The notes: generated by a model not told the origin, from the sequence alone. A DNA stretch of 64,000 bases from Streptomyces aculeolatus (GCF_020400605.1 NZ_JAINRD010000001.1:620001-684000); one strand, 5' to 3'; shown: positions 1-8,284, counted from the stretch's first letter. Numbers and translations: made by a program.

Positions 1-2
1 AG

Positions 3-689
3 GCGTTCTTCGTCGGCCCGCCGCGGGTGGTCGAGGAGTTCGGCGACCTGATGGAGAAGGGCATCCTGCCCGGCTACCTGACGGATTCGCTGACCAGGCT
101 GGCGTACGGCGTCGGCTTCGGCCTCGCCATCGGCCTGCCGATGGGCTTCGTGGTGGCGATGTTCGCCAAGGTCCGCCGGTTCTGCTGGCCGATCCTGCTG
201 TTCTTCCAGGCGGTCGCCGACATCGCCTGGCTGCCGATCGTGATCGTCTGGTTCGGCTTCAGCCTCACCGCGGTCACCTTCGTGATCGTCTACACGATCG
301 TCTTCCCGCTGATGCTCAGCGTCGTCGCGGGCGTGGAGCAGGTGCCGCGCGAACTGCTGCGCGCGGCACGCAGCCTCGGCGCCGGCCGCACGCGGGTGTT
401 CTTCGAGGTCATCCTCCCGGGCGCACTGCCGTCCGTGGCGGGCGGCATCCGCACCGGTCTCGGCTACGGCTGGCGGGCCCTGGTCGCCGCCGAGATCATC
501 GTCGGCACCAGCGGCGTCGGCTTCATGATGTTCGACGCCCGCCGGGTGGGCGACATCAGCCAGGTGTTCCTGGGCATGGCAGTGCTGGGAATCCTGTGGT
601 ACGCGCTCGACGCCATGGTCCTGGCGCCGTTCGAGCGAGCCACCGTCGAACGGTGGGGCATGGTACGGAGTTTGGAGGCCGACGGATGA
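3..689 (+). CDS. NitT/TauT-type ABC transporter permease (5' end cut by window)
   Basis: Inner-membrane permease of the nitrate/sulfonate/taurine (SsuC/TauC) ABC family. The reading frame is open to the window edge, and the residues before the first in-frame GTG at 27 (AFFVGPPR) still resemble the family, so the true start lies outside; 228 residues are visible. Several hydrophobic segments surround a cytoplasmic EAA-type loop (ELLRAARSLGAGR ... VILPGALPS), the contact site for the ATPase. The stop overlaps the next ATG by four bases (ATGA), so the two are translationally coupled. The substrate cannot be read from the sequence, and the binding protein, if there is one, lies to the left. The family is clear; the substrate is unknown. 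Confidence 0.85.
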   Translation, partial: AFFVGPPRVVEEFGDLMEKGILPGYLTDSLTRLAYGVGFGLAIGLPMGFVVAMFAKVRRFCWPILLFFQAVADIAWLPIVIVWFGFSLTAVTFVIVYTIVFPLMLSVVAGVEQVPRELLRAARSLGAGRTRVFFEVILPGALPSVAGGIRTGLGYGWRALVAAEIIVGTSGVGFMMFDARRVGDISQVFLGMAVLGILWYALDAMVLAPFERATVERWGMVRSLEADG

Positions 690-1525
690 CGGCGCTGGAG
701 ATCACAGGACTGCAGAAGAACTACGTCGACTCGTACAGCGGCGAGGAGGTCACCGCCATCGGCGACGTCTCGTTCAGCGTGAACGAGGGCGAGTTCGTCT
801 CCGTGCTCGGCCCGAGCGGCTGCGGCAAGACGACCGTGCTGAACATCGTCGCCGGCTTCGTGAACCTCACGGAGGGCGAGGTCGTCGTCGACGGCCAGGC
901 GGTCAGCGGGCCTGGCCCCGACCGCGGCGTGGTGTTCCAGAGCCACGCGCTCTTCCCCTGGAAGACGGTGCTGGGCAACGTGGTCTTCGGGCTGCGGATG
1001 AAGGGCGTGCCGCGCGCGGAACGGGACGCCAAGGGCAAGGAGTTCCTGGAGCTGGTCGGGCTCGGCGGCTTCGAGCACAAGTACCCGCACGAGCTGTCCG
1101 GCGGCATGCAGCAGCGCCTGGGCGTGGCCCGCGTGCTGGCCAACGAGCCGGCGGTGATGCTGATGGACGAGCCGTTCGCCAGCATCGACGCCCAGACGCG
1201 GCGCAAGCTGCAGGAGGACCTGACCCGCATCTTCGAGAAGCGGCACCCGACGGTCTTCTTCGTCACCCACGACGTGGACGAGGCGGTGTTCCTCTCCGAC
1301 CGGATCGTGGTGCTGTCCAAGCGCCCGAGCCGGGTGCGGGAGATCGTCACCGTCGACCTGCCGCGGCCGCGGGAGTGGCGTACGGCGCTCGAGATGCCGG
1401 AGTTCCGGGAGATCGCGAACCGGGTCAACGAGCTGCTCGTCGACGACGAGGGCGCGGCGGCCGGCGCGGACAAGGACCCGGGGGGTGCGACCGATGCCGA
1501 CGGAACGGCAGTCGCTGGCGTTTAG
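686..1525 (+). CDS. NitT/TauT-type ABC transporter ATP-binding protein
   Basis: A 279-residue ATPase of the SsuB/TauB type that powers the permease just upstream. Walker A is GPSGCGKTT, the signature is LSGGMQQR, Walker B is VMLMDEP and the switch His lies in VTHDVDEA. I chose the ATG at 686 over the longer upstream frame because the homology begins at MTALEITGL and because of the ATGA overlap with the permease stop. The last 30 residues are a Gly/Asp/Ala-rich tail that overlaps the start of the following small membrane protein. Substrate unknown; taurine, sulfonate, nitrate and pyrimidine precursors are all family possibilities. Confidence 0.9.
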   Translation: MTALEITGLQKNYVDSYSGEEVTAIGDVSFSVNEGEFVSVLGPSGCGKTTVLNIVAGFVNLTEGEVVVDGQAVSGPGPDRGVVFQSHALFPWKTVLGNVVFGLRMKGVPRAERDAKGKEFLELVGLGGFEHKYPHELSGGMQQRLGVARVLANEPAVMLMDEPFASIDAQTRRKLQEDLTRIFEKRHPTVFFVTHDVDEAVFLSDRIVVLSKRPSRVREIVTVDLPRPREWRTALEMPEFREIANRVNELLVDDEGAAAGADKDPGGATDADGTAVAGV

Positions 1526-1862
1526 GGCGCTGCGCAGCCCCACGATCCGCCGGCTGCTCATCCTGGTGCTGCTCATCGTCGTGTACCAGGTCTGGCTGAC
1601 CGTGCAGGCGGGCGGGAAGGTCGACCCGGCGGTCGGCGACGAGCGCGACATGCGCGGCCGCTTCTCCGCCGACGTCGAGCTGGGCTTCCCGCCGGAGCGG
1701 TACCACATCCTGCGGATGCAGAAGCACGGCCGCATCGCCGGTACGGACGGCAACGTCGTGCACCTGCGCGGCGTGGCGCCGGCGGGCGTGGACGCGCTGG
1801 CGCGGGAGTACTGGATCGAGCGCATCGTGCCCCCGGAGGACGAGCGGCCGGCGGCGCGGTGA
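1494..1862 (+). CDS. Small single-pass membrane protein of the ABC operon
   Basis: Unrecognised 122-residue protein. It has one strong membrane segment near the N-terminus (LLILVLLIVVYQVWLTV, about residues 20-37) followed by a roughly 80-residue soluble domain rich in charged residues. The start could be ATG 1494 or GTG 1485; I prefer ATG, which follows a GGGGGG run. The gene begins 32 bases inside the ATPase gene, so it is almost certainly co-translated with the transporter. No lipobox or catalytic motif is visible. It may be an accessory or anchored solute-contacting subunit of the transporter, but that is inference from position only. Confidence 0.6.
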   Translation: MPTERQSLAFRALRSPTIRRLLILVLLIVVYQVWLTVQAGGKVDPAVGDERDMRGRFSADVELGFPPERYHILRMQKHGRIAGTDGNVVHLRGVAPAGVDALAREYWIERIVPPEDERPAAR

Positions 1863-1888
1863 GCGCCCGGCCGGCGCGCTGAAGCCGG

Positions 1889-1928
1889 GAGCCCGTACGC
1901 ACTCCCCTGGTCGGGTGCGTACGGGCTC
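1889..1928. terminator. Perfect 14-bp hairpin between convergent genes
   Basis: Arms 1889-1902 and 1915-1928 (GAGCCCGTACGCAC and its complement) flank a 12-base loop and lie between the convergent ABC operon and the enolase-superfamily gene. There is no U-tract, which is usual for actinomycete terminators. Confidence 0.6.
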
Positions 1929-1937
1929 CTGTTCGAC

Positions 1938-1985
1938 GGCCCGGGCCGGAGCGGCGCCGCTCGGGCAGCCGCTCCGGCCCGGGCC
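1938..1985. terminator. Second hairpin, 17-bp stem, back to back with the first
   Basis: Arms 1938-1954 and 1969-1985 (core CCGGGCCGGAGCGG) are perfectly complementary with a 14-base loop. It lies only 13 bases before the stop codon of the minus-strand gene, so it probably terminates that gene, while the neighbouring hairpin serves the plus-strand operon. Confidence 0.55.
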
Positions 1986-1997
1986 GGTGCCGGCAGG

Positions 1998-3410
1998 TCA
2001 GCTCCAGGTGCGGTCCCAGGCCGGGTTGTCGTTCCACTGCTTGGTCGGCGCGAACAGCTTCTCGCCCTTCGCCAGGTGCTTGGCCATCTCCTTCTCGTCC
2101 AGCTCCACGCCGAGGCCCGGCGCGTCGGTCACGTGGTAGAAGCCGTCCTTCAGCAGCGGCTCACCGCCCGTGATGAGGTCGTTCCAGAACTTCACGTCGC
2201 TGGCGTGGTACTCCAGGCAGACGAAGTTCTCGGTGGCGGCGGCGATGTGCGCGCTGGCCATCGCGCCGATCGGCGAACCCGCGTAGTGCAGCGGCATCGC
2301 CATGCCCTGCTCGCGCGCGTAGTCGCCGATGCGCTTGGTCTCCAGGATGCCGCCGGCGGTCGCCGGGTCGGGCTGGATCAGGTCGACGGCGCCCTCGTCG
2401 ACGAGGGTGCGGAACGATTCGAGCCCGTACATGTCCTCGCCGGTCATGGTGGGCACGTTGACCGCCTTGGTGATCTCCTTCCAGTCGTCGGTGCGGAACC
2501 ACGGCACCAGGTCCTCCAGCCAGGCGAGGTTGTAGCGCTCGAAGCGGTTCGCCAGCCGGATCGCGGTGTTGACGTCGAAGTGGCCGAAGTGGTCCATGCC
2601 CATCGGGATGTCGTAGCCGACGGCGTCGCGCACCGCCTCCACGTACTCCGCCATGGCGTCCAGGCCCTTGTCGGTGATCTGCACCATGGTGAGCCCGTGC
2701 TCGGTCATGCCGTAGCCGCCGGGAGTGCCGTCGTACTGCTGGAGGTTGCCGTCGTACAGGCTCTTGCCGACGACCGCGCCCGGCAGGTCCTGCACGATTT
2801 CCAGGCCGAGGTCCATCTTGAGGAACGTGAAGCCCATCTCGACGCGCTCTTTCATGCGCTGCGCGTAGACCTTCGGGTCCTCGGACTCGGTGGTGTCGGT
2901 GTAGAGGCGTATCTTTCTGCGGTACGCGCCGCCGAGCATCTGGAACACCGGCACGCCGTACGCCTTGCCGGCCAGGTCCCACAGCGCCATCTCGACGCCG
3001 GAGACGCCGCCGCCGCGGCGGCCGTGGTTGCCGAACTGCTTGAGGCGGCGGAAGAGCATCTCGACGTTGCACGGATTCTCGCCGAGGAGCCGGCTCTTCA
3101 GCTCCAGCGCATAGCGCTTGTCGGCGTCGTCGCGCACCTCGCCCCAGCCGGAGATGCCCTGGTTGGTGTCGATGCGGACGATCGGGCTGGTGAACGGCAC
3201 GCCGTCCAGCACCGCCACCCGCAGATCCGTGATCTTCAGCTTGCTCGGCTTCGACGCCCTGCCCACTTTCTGGGTCAGGAACTCGACCTGTTCCTCGGCC
3301 GGCCGGAATGCGAGTGCGCCGAGCCCGAGGCCGCCGGTGGCGGCGGCTGCCCCGAGTCCCAGCACGGTACGCCTGGAACGCCTGCCGGGGCGGTTCTCGG
3401 ATTCCTGCAT
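1998..3410 (-). CDS. Tat-tagged enolase-superfamily (mandelate racemase/muconate lactonizing) enzyme
   Basis: A 470-residue sugar-acid dehydratase-like protein. The N-terminus carries a twin-arginine signal (SRRTVLGLG, residues 12-20) and a long Ala/Gly hydrophobic stretch, so it is predicted to be exported folded. The superfamily metal ligands are visible as D273 (GMDHFGH), E299 (WLEDL) and E325 (TGEDM). K198/D200 in FLKMD and H375 in PLHYAGSP sit where catalytic acid/base residues usually lie. This resembles D-galactonate/D-mannonate dehydratase-like members more than racemases. A GGAGG lies 8 bases before the ATG. It is divergent from a second Tat-tagged dehydratase-like gene across a 333-base intergenic region. 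The substrate is not readable; export is unusual for this family. Confidence 0.8.
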   Translation of the reverse strand: MQESENRPGRRSRRTVLGLGAAAATGGLGLGALAFRPAEEQVEFLTQKVGRASKPSKLKITDLRVAVLDGVPFTSPIVRIDTNQGISGWGEVRDDADKRYALELKSRLLGENPCNVEMLFRRLKQFGNHGRRGGGVSGVEMALWDLAGKAYGVPVFQMLGGAYRRKIRLYTDTTESEDPKVYAQRMKERVEMGFTFLKMDLGLEIVQDLPGAVVGKSLYDGNLQQYDGTPGGYGMTEHGLTMVQITDKGLDAMAEYVEAVRDAVGYDIPMGMDHFGHFDVNTAIRLANRFERYNLAWLEDLVPWFRTDDWKEITKAVNVPTMTGEDMYGLESFRTLVDEGAVDLIQPDPATAGGILETKRIGDYAREQGMAMPLHYAGSPIGAMASAHIAAATENFVCLEYHASDVKFWNDLITGGEPLLKDGFYHVTDAPGLGVELDEKEMAKHLAKGEKLFAPTKQWNDNPAWDRTWS

Positions 3411-3507
3411 GTGGGGGTCCTCCGTAAGGATTCCGGGAATTCTGCGGGCTCACCATAGGGGCGGGGCCGAGGGGCTGGGAGCGGTCCCGCCGCGTTAGTT
3501 TCCGTAT

Positions 3508-3534
3508 GCATTCATTAGGAAGGCGAATGATTGC
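3508..3534. promoter_or_regulatory. Inverted repeat in the divergent dehydratase promoter region
   Basis: GCATTCATT (3508-3516) and AATGATTGC (3526-3534) form an 8-of-9 inverted repeat with a 9-base spacer. It sits in the only AT-rich patch of the 3411-3743 intergenic region, about 100 bases upstream of the enolase-superfamily start. It could be an operator for the divergent pair; no regulator gene is adjacent. Confidence 0.35.
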
Positions 3535-3634
3535 AGGAGGGGCCGCAGGATTCGCGCGGCGAATGGAGGTATACGCAACTCACCCTTAACGGCGGGGGGT
3601 GGGTGTACGTACGCTGCGCGCAACCCCAGCACCG

Positions 3635-3674
3635 ACGCACCACGTACGACGCAGTACCTGTACGCACCACGTAC
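3635..3674. repeat. 13-bp direct repeat ACGCACCACGTAC, 27-bp period
   Basis: Exact copies lie at 3635-3647 and 3662-3674, upstream of the UxuA-like gene, in a stretch unusually rich in GTAC/CGTACG. The even spacing and position suggest a regulator-binding region. The rest of 3411-3743 shows no gene. Confidence 0.4.
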
Positions 3675-3743
3675 TACGCGCGCCGTACGCCGCACTACCG
3701 CAGCATCAGGCAGCCGGCAGAGCACAGAAAGCGATGGTGACGT

Positions 3744-5012
3744 ATGGAATCCCCCGCGCACGACGGCAGTTCGCGCCGGTCCTTCCTCAAGCGGGGCTCG
3801 ACCGCCGCGGCGGCCGCGGCGATCGGCGCCTCCGCCGGCGCCGCCGGCTCCGCGTTCGCGGCGCCCGGCCCGGGCGGCGGCCCCGGTGGCGGCCCCGGCG
3901 GCAACGCCCCGTTCCCGCAGCTGAACTGGCCCGACGACGTCCGCGAAGGACCCGACACCCCCAAGCTGTGCCAGTGGATGTCCCGCAACCCCGACGAGGC
4001 CACCGTGCGCCGCTGGCGGCAGGCCGGCATCACCGGCGCGCTCGTCACCGACGTGCCCGAGGTCCCCTGGGACGCCGCCGAACTGCGCGCCGACCGCGAG
4101 CGCATCGAGGACATGGGCATGCACGTCACCGCCTACCTCATCAGCGCCCCCGACGCGGTCGTACGCGGCGAGGACGGCCGCGACCAGGCCATCGAGGACA
4201 TCAAGACCTCGCTGCGCGCCGCGGGCGAGGCCCGCATCGGCGTCGTCGAATACAACTGGTACGTCCACCGGCTGAAGGAGGGCTACTACGAGGAGATCGA
4301 CGAGACCGACCGCATCGGCGCCGGCTACACCGCCTTCGACCTCGACCACGAGGTGGACGGCGTCAAGGTCCGCGACCTCCCCCGCCCCGACGGCGTGCCC
4401 GCCTTCACCCGCGAGGAGCTCTGGGAGCACTACGAGTACTTCCTGCGCGAGGTCATGCCCGTCGCCGAGGAGGCGGGCGTGCGCATGGCCGTGCACCCCA
4501 ACGACCCGCCCGCCGCGATCAGCCGCGGGAACCCGCAGATCATGGGCTCGGTCCCGGACTGGAAGCGGATGGTCGAGACCGTCGACAGCCCGGCCAACGG
4601 CATGACCGTGCACGCGGGCGTGACGGCCGAAGTCGGCTTCGACTCCGTCGACTTCCTGCGCTGGATGAGCCGCAAGGACCGGGTCAACCACATCCACTAC
4701 CGCAACGTGCGCGTGGACGAGCCGCAGGTGAAGTACGCCGAGGTGTTCCCCGACACCGGCGAGACCGACATGTTCGGCTTCATGCGCCAGCTCGTCCGCG
4801 CCGGCTACCAGCGCGGCATCCTCGCTGAGCACCCGCGGGCGAACGACTTCGACCGGGAGAACGGCTCCGACCAGAGCAACCAGTACAAGGACGTGGGCGG
4901 CGGCGGCCACGGCATGGAGCTGTACGACACCGGCTACGCGCGGGCGATGATGCAGGCCGCGCTGATCATGGAGCGGGGCCGGTTCGGACGCGGCGACGAC
5001 GACGGGCAGTGA
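3744..5012 (+). CDS. Tat-tagged UxuA/mannonate-dehydratase-like TIM-barrel enzyme
   Basis: A 422-residue protein. Residues 9-40 are a Tat signal (SSRRSFLKRG plus an Ala-rich stretch), followed by a Gly/Pro linker and a UxuA-like barrel (KLCQWMSRNPDEATVRRWR onwards; VDSPANGMTVHAG; HIHYRNVRV). Compared with the Mn-binding set known for mannonate dehydratase (His, Cys, His, Asp), I see H251 (VHPNDPP) and H318 (HIHYRN) conserved, but the Cys position reads H290 and the Asp position reads E362. So it may have a different metal preference or reaction. It is followed 7 bases later by the chaperonin gene, probably in one transcript. The ribosome site is weak. The family is confident; the true substrate and reaction are not. 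Confidence 0.75.
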   Translation: MESPAHDGSSRRSFLKRGSTAAAAAAIGASAGAAGSAFAAPGPGGGPGGGPGGNAPFPQLNWPDDVREGPDTPKLCQWMSRNPDEATVRRWRQAGITGALVTDVPEVPWDAAELRADRERIEDMGMHVTAYLISAPDAVVRGEDGRDQAIEDIKTSLRAAGEARIGVVEYNWYVHRLKEGYYEEIDETDRIGAGYTAFDLDHEVDGVKVRDLPRPDGVPAFTREELWEHYEYFLREVMPVAEEAGVRMAVHPNDPPAAISRGNPQIMGSVPDWKRMVETVDSPANGMTVHAGVTAEVGFDSVDFLRWMSRKDRVNHIHYRNVRVDEPQVKYAEVFPDTGETDMFGFMRQLVRAGYQRGILAEHPRANDFDRENGSDQSNQYKDVGGGGHGMELYDTGYARAMMQAALIMERGRFGRGDDDGQ

Positions 5013-5019
5013 GCGGACT

Positions 5020-6936
5020 GTGAGCGGGCTGCTCTACGAGGACGCGGCGCGGGCCGCCCTGCGCCGCGGCGTGGCCGCGGTCGCGGACGCGGCCCGGGTC
5101 ACGCTCGGGCCGCGCGGGCGGCTCGTGGTGCTGGGCGGCGGTACGGGACCGGGGTCGGCCGGCTCCCGCAGCGGCGGCTCCGGCGCCGGCCCCGACCGCT
5201 CCGGCGCCGGCCCCGACCGCTCCGGGGCCGGTGGCGGGGGCGCCGGCTCCCGGGGCGGCGGTGGCGGGGCCGGGGGAGCCGGCGGCGGGGCCGGAGCTGC
5301 CTCCGGCCCCGTCGCCACCCGCGACGGGGCCACCGTCGCCGGCGCCGTCCGGCTCTCCGACCCGTACGCGAACCTCGGCGCCTCCCTCGTCCGCCAGGCC
5401 GCCACCCGCACCCGCCGCGCGGTCGGCGACGGCACGACGACCACCATCGTGCTCGCCCAGGCGCTGTTCGCGGCCGGGCTGCGCGCCGTGACCGCCGGGG
5501 CCGACCCCGTCGCGGTGCGGCGCGGCATCGACGCGGCGGCGGACGCCGCCGTCGCGCACCTGACCGCCACCGCGCGCCCCCTGTCCGGCGAGCGGGACAC
5601 CGCGCGGGTCGCCGCCGCGGCCGCCCGCGACCCCGAGCTGGGCGAGCTGGTCGCCGGCGCCTTCGCCAAGGCCGGCCGGAACGCCGCGATCTCCGTGGAG
5701 GAGGCGCACGTGGCGGGCGTGGAGCTGGAGTTCACGGAGGGGCTGCGGCTGGACCGCGGCTTCCTCAGCCCGTTCATGATGACCCACCCGGAACAGGGCA
5801 CGGCGGTGCTGGAGGACCCGTACATCCTGCTGCACCACGGGCGCGTCGCCGGGCCCGCCGACCTGCTGCCGGTCATGGAACGCGTCGCGGCCACGGGCCG
5901 CCCCCTGCTGGTCGTCGCGGACTCTGTCCAGCAGGACGCCCTCGCGGCGCTGGTCGCCAACCGGCTGCGCGGCACCCTGCTCTGCGCGGCCGTCCCGGCA
6001 CCGGCGCTGGGCGCGCGGCGGCTGGCGCACCTGGAGGACCTGGCGGCGCTGACGGGCGCCGAGGTGGTGCTGCCGGAGAAGGGGATGCTGCTGCGCGGCA
6101 CGGAGCTGCCGTCGCTGGGGCAGGCGGAGCGGGTGGTGGTGACGAGGCGGACGACGACGGTCACGCGGGGCGCGGGCGACGCCGGGGCGGTGGCGCGGCG
6201 GGTGGCGCACCTGGAGTACGCGCTCGCCGGGGCGGAGTCCGACTTCGACCGGGAGGTGCTGGAGCTGCGGCTCGCCCGGCTGACGGGCGGGGTGGCGGTG
6301 CTGCGGGTCGGCGGCGCCACGGACCCGGAGCGCGCGGAGCGCCGGGAGCGCGTCGCGGGGGCGGTCGCGGCGGTACGGGCGGCGCTGGCGGAAGGCGTCA
6401 CGCCGGGCGGCGGCACGGGGCTGGCGGGGGCGCGGGCAGCGGTGGACGAGTTGCTGCACGGCGGTACGGGACCGGCGACCGGATCGACGGCTGGACCGGC
6501 GACCGGATCGGCGACCGCGACAGCCGGGTCGGACGGGGCCGGGACGGATACACGCCCGCCCGCACCCCTGTCCCCCGACGAACGGGCGGGCGCCCTGGCC
6601 GTACGGGCCGCCCTCACCGCTCCGCTGCGGCAGCTCGCCGACAACGCCGGTGCGGACGGCGCCCGCGTCGTCGCCGAGACGGCCGGTCTCCCGCCCGGCC
6701 ACGGCTGGAACGCGGACACCGGTACGTACGGCGACCTGCCGGCGGCCGGCGTACTCGACCCGGTCCGCGTGCCCCGTACCGCACTGCAGAACGCCGCCTC
6801 CGTGGCGGGGCTGATGCTGACCGCCGGCGCGCTGGTGGTCAACCGCGCGCCGCGGGATCCCGACGCGATCAGCTGGCGCCGCAGAGGGCACGGCCACCAC
6901 CACGGAAAGGGCCACCACCACGGGCATCACCACTGA
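5020..6936 (+). CDS. Divergent Cpn60/GroEL-family chaperonin paralogue
   Basis: A 638-residue group I chaperonin homologue with a GTG start 7 bases after the UxuA-like stop. The family framework is clear: RVTLGPRGRLVVL, D102 (TRDGATV, GroEL D52), GDGTTT with D137 (GroEL D87), GVTPGGGTG, and LDPVRVPRTALQNAASVAGLM. Three things are odd. About 57 Gly/Ala/Ser-rich residues (39-95) are inserted in the ATP-site region and include a tandem 21-bp duplication. A second Thr/Ala/Gly-rich insert follows LLHGG. Most important, the residue matching GroEL D398, needed for ATP hydrolysis, is G447 (ERVAGAV). The C-terminus is His-rich, as in actinobacterial GroEL1 proteins, and may bind metal. Probably non-cycling or specialised; no groES is nearby. 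Confidence 0.85.
   Translation: MSGLLYEDAARAALRRGVAAVADAARVTLGPRGRLVVLGGGTGPGSAGSRSGGSGAGPDRSGAGPDRSGAGGGGAGSRGGGGGAGGAGGGAGAASGPVATRDGATVAGAVRLSDPYANLGASLVRQAATRTRRAVGDGTTTTIVLAQALFAAGLRAVTAGADPVAVRRGIDAAADAAVAHLTATARPLSGERDTARVAAAAARDPELGELVAGAFAKAGRNAAISVEEAHVAGVELEFTEGLRLDRGFLSPFMMTHPEQGTAVLEDPYILLHHGRVAGPADLLPVMERVAATGRPLLVVADSVQQDALAALVANRLRGTLLCAAVPAPALGARRLAHLEDLAALTGAEVVLPEKGMLLRGTELPSLGQAERVVVTRRTTTVTRGAGDAGAVARRVAHLEYALAGAESDFDREVLELRLARLTGGVAVLRVGGATDPERAERRERVAGAVAAVRAALAEGVTPGGGTGLAGARAAVDELLHGGTGPATGSTAGPATGSATATAGSDGAGTDTRPPAPLSPDERAGALAVRAALTAPLRQLADNAGADGARVVAETAGLPPGHGWNADTGTYGDLPAAGVLDPVRVPRTALQNAASVAGLMLTAGALVVNRAPRDPDAISWRRRGHGHHHGKGHHHGHHH
5182..5223 (+). repeat. Tandem 21-bp duplication inside the chaperonin gene
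   Basis: Two exact 21-bp units (5182-5202 and 5203-5223) encode the repeated GAGPDRS motif of the Gly-rich insert, which suggests that the insert grew by replication slippage. Confidence 0.8.
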
Positions 6937-7033
6937 GGGCGGCGGCGCGACCGGTGCCGTACGGCCGGCGAGCGGCGATCCGCTGTCGGTGGCGTGCAGC
7001 ACAATGGTCGGCGGACGACGGAAGGACGGTGCC

Positions 7034-8284
7034 ATGGCGGTGTGGGACGAGCTGATCGGGCAGCAGCGGGTCGGCGAGCAGCTTGCCGCCGCGGCCCGCG
7101 CGGCCGACGCCCGGGTCACGGCGGAGTCCGGGGCCGCCGCCCCTGCCGCCCCCGACGGGCACCCGGCCGACGCCGCGGACCCGCCGTCCAACTCCGCGAT
7201 GACGCACGCCTGGCTGTTCACGGGCCCGCCGGGCGCGGGCCGGACGACGGCGGCCCGCGCGTTCGCCGCCGCGCTCCAGTGCGTCAGCCCCGACCGTGCG
7301 ACCGCCGGCCCCGGGTGCGGGTTCTGCGACGGCTGCCACACCGCCCTCGTCGGCACCCACGCCGACGTCTCCGTCGTCGCCACCGACCTGCTCACCATCG
7401 GCGTCAAGGAGACCCGCGAGCTGGTCCGCCGCGCCCAGCTCGCCCCCTCCGGGGGCCGCTGGCAGGTCATCGTCGTCGAGGACGCCGACCGCCTCACGGA
7501 AGGCGCCGGGAACGTCCTGCTGAAGGCCATCGAGGAGCCCGCGCCGCGCACAGTGTGGCTGCTGTGCGCGCCCTCCCTGGAGGACGTGCTGCCCACGATC
7601 CGCTCCCGCTGCCGCCACCTCTCCCTCAGCACCCCCGCCGTCGAGGCGGTCGCCGCCGTCCTCGTCCGGCGCGACGGCATCACCCCCGCGGTCGCCGAGT
7701 CCGCCGCCCGCGCGGCCGGCGGCCACCTCGACCGCGCCCGCCGGCTGGCCACCGACGGCCGCGCCCGCGAGCGCCGGGCGGCGGTGCTGCGCATACCGCT
7801 GCTGGTCGAGGACATCGGCGGCTGCCTGCGCTCGGCGCAGGAGCTGGTCGAGGTCGCGGCGGACGCGGCGAAGGAACGGGCCGAGGAGCTGGACGAGCAG
7901 GAGACGGAGGAGATGCGCACGGCGCTCGGCGCGCAGCCGGGCGGCCGGATGCCGCGGGGTACGGCGGGCGTGATGAAGGACCTCCAGGAGCGGCAGAAGC
8001 GGCGGGCGACGCGCAGCCAGCGCGACAGCCTCGACCTGGCCCTCACCGATCTCGCGGGCTTCTACCGCGACGTCCTCGCCCTCCAGCTCGGCGCGGTCGC
8101 CGACATCTCGCTGCTGCCGTGCGCGGACGTGGGGGAGGGGCTGCGGCGTATCGCGGAGGACAGCACCGCGGAGACGACGCTGCGGCGGATCGACGCGATC
8201 ATGGAGTGCCGGGAGGCGCTGGAGCGGAACGTGGCGCCGCTGCTGGCGCTGGAGGCGATGGCGGTGACGCTGCGCAAGCCGTAG
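7034..8284 (+). CDS. holB: DNA polymerase III delta' subunit
   Basis: Clamp-loader subunit delta', which helps load the sliding clamp during replication. It has 416 residues. The start is ATG 7034, with GGAAGGA 9 bases upstream and the family-typical MAVWDELIGQQRV; the longer upstream frame is not needed. The Walker A-like loop is GPPGAGRTT, and a four-Cys zinc module follows at about residues 80-100 (C...CGFCDGCHT). Next come VVEDADRLTEGAGNVLLKAIEEP (sensor/box regions) and IRSRCRHLSL. An Ala-rich insert between GEQLAAAARAAD and MTHAWLFTGPPG is common in actinomycetes. The normal neighbour tmk is not visible here; the chaperonin lies upstream instead. Confidence 0.93.
   Translation: MAVWDELIGQQRVGEQLAAAARAADARVTAESGAAAPAAPDGHPADAADPPSNSAMTHAWLFTGPPGAGRTTAARAFAAALQCVSPDRATAGPGCGFCDGCHTALVGTHADVSVVATDLLTIGVKETRELVRRAQLAPSGGRWQVIVVEDADRLTEGAGNVLLKAIEEPAPRTVWLLCAPSLEDVLPTIRSRCRHLSLSTPAVEAVAAVLVRRDGITPAVAESAARAAGGHLDRARRLATDGRARERRAAVLRIPLLVEDIGGCLRSAQELVEVAADAAKERAEELDEQETEEMRTALGAQPGGRMPRGTAGVMKDLQERQKRRATRSQRDSLDLALTDLAGFYRDVLALQLGAVADISLLPCADVGEGLRRIAEDSTAETTLRRIDAIMECREALERNVAPLLALEAMAVTLRKP

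Noticed and set aside
4966..8046. Very long minus-strand open frame opposite the chaperonin and holB genes
   Set aside because: It is a GC-bias shadow: low-complexity Arg/Ser/Ala protein, no ribosome site, and it spans two genes with clear homology on the other strand.
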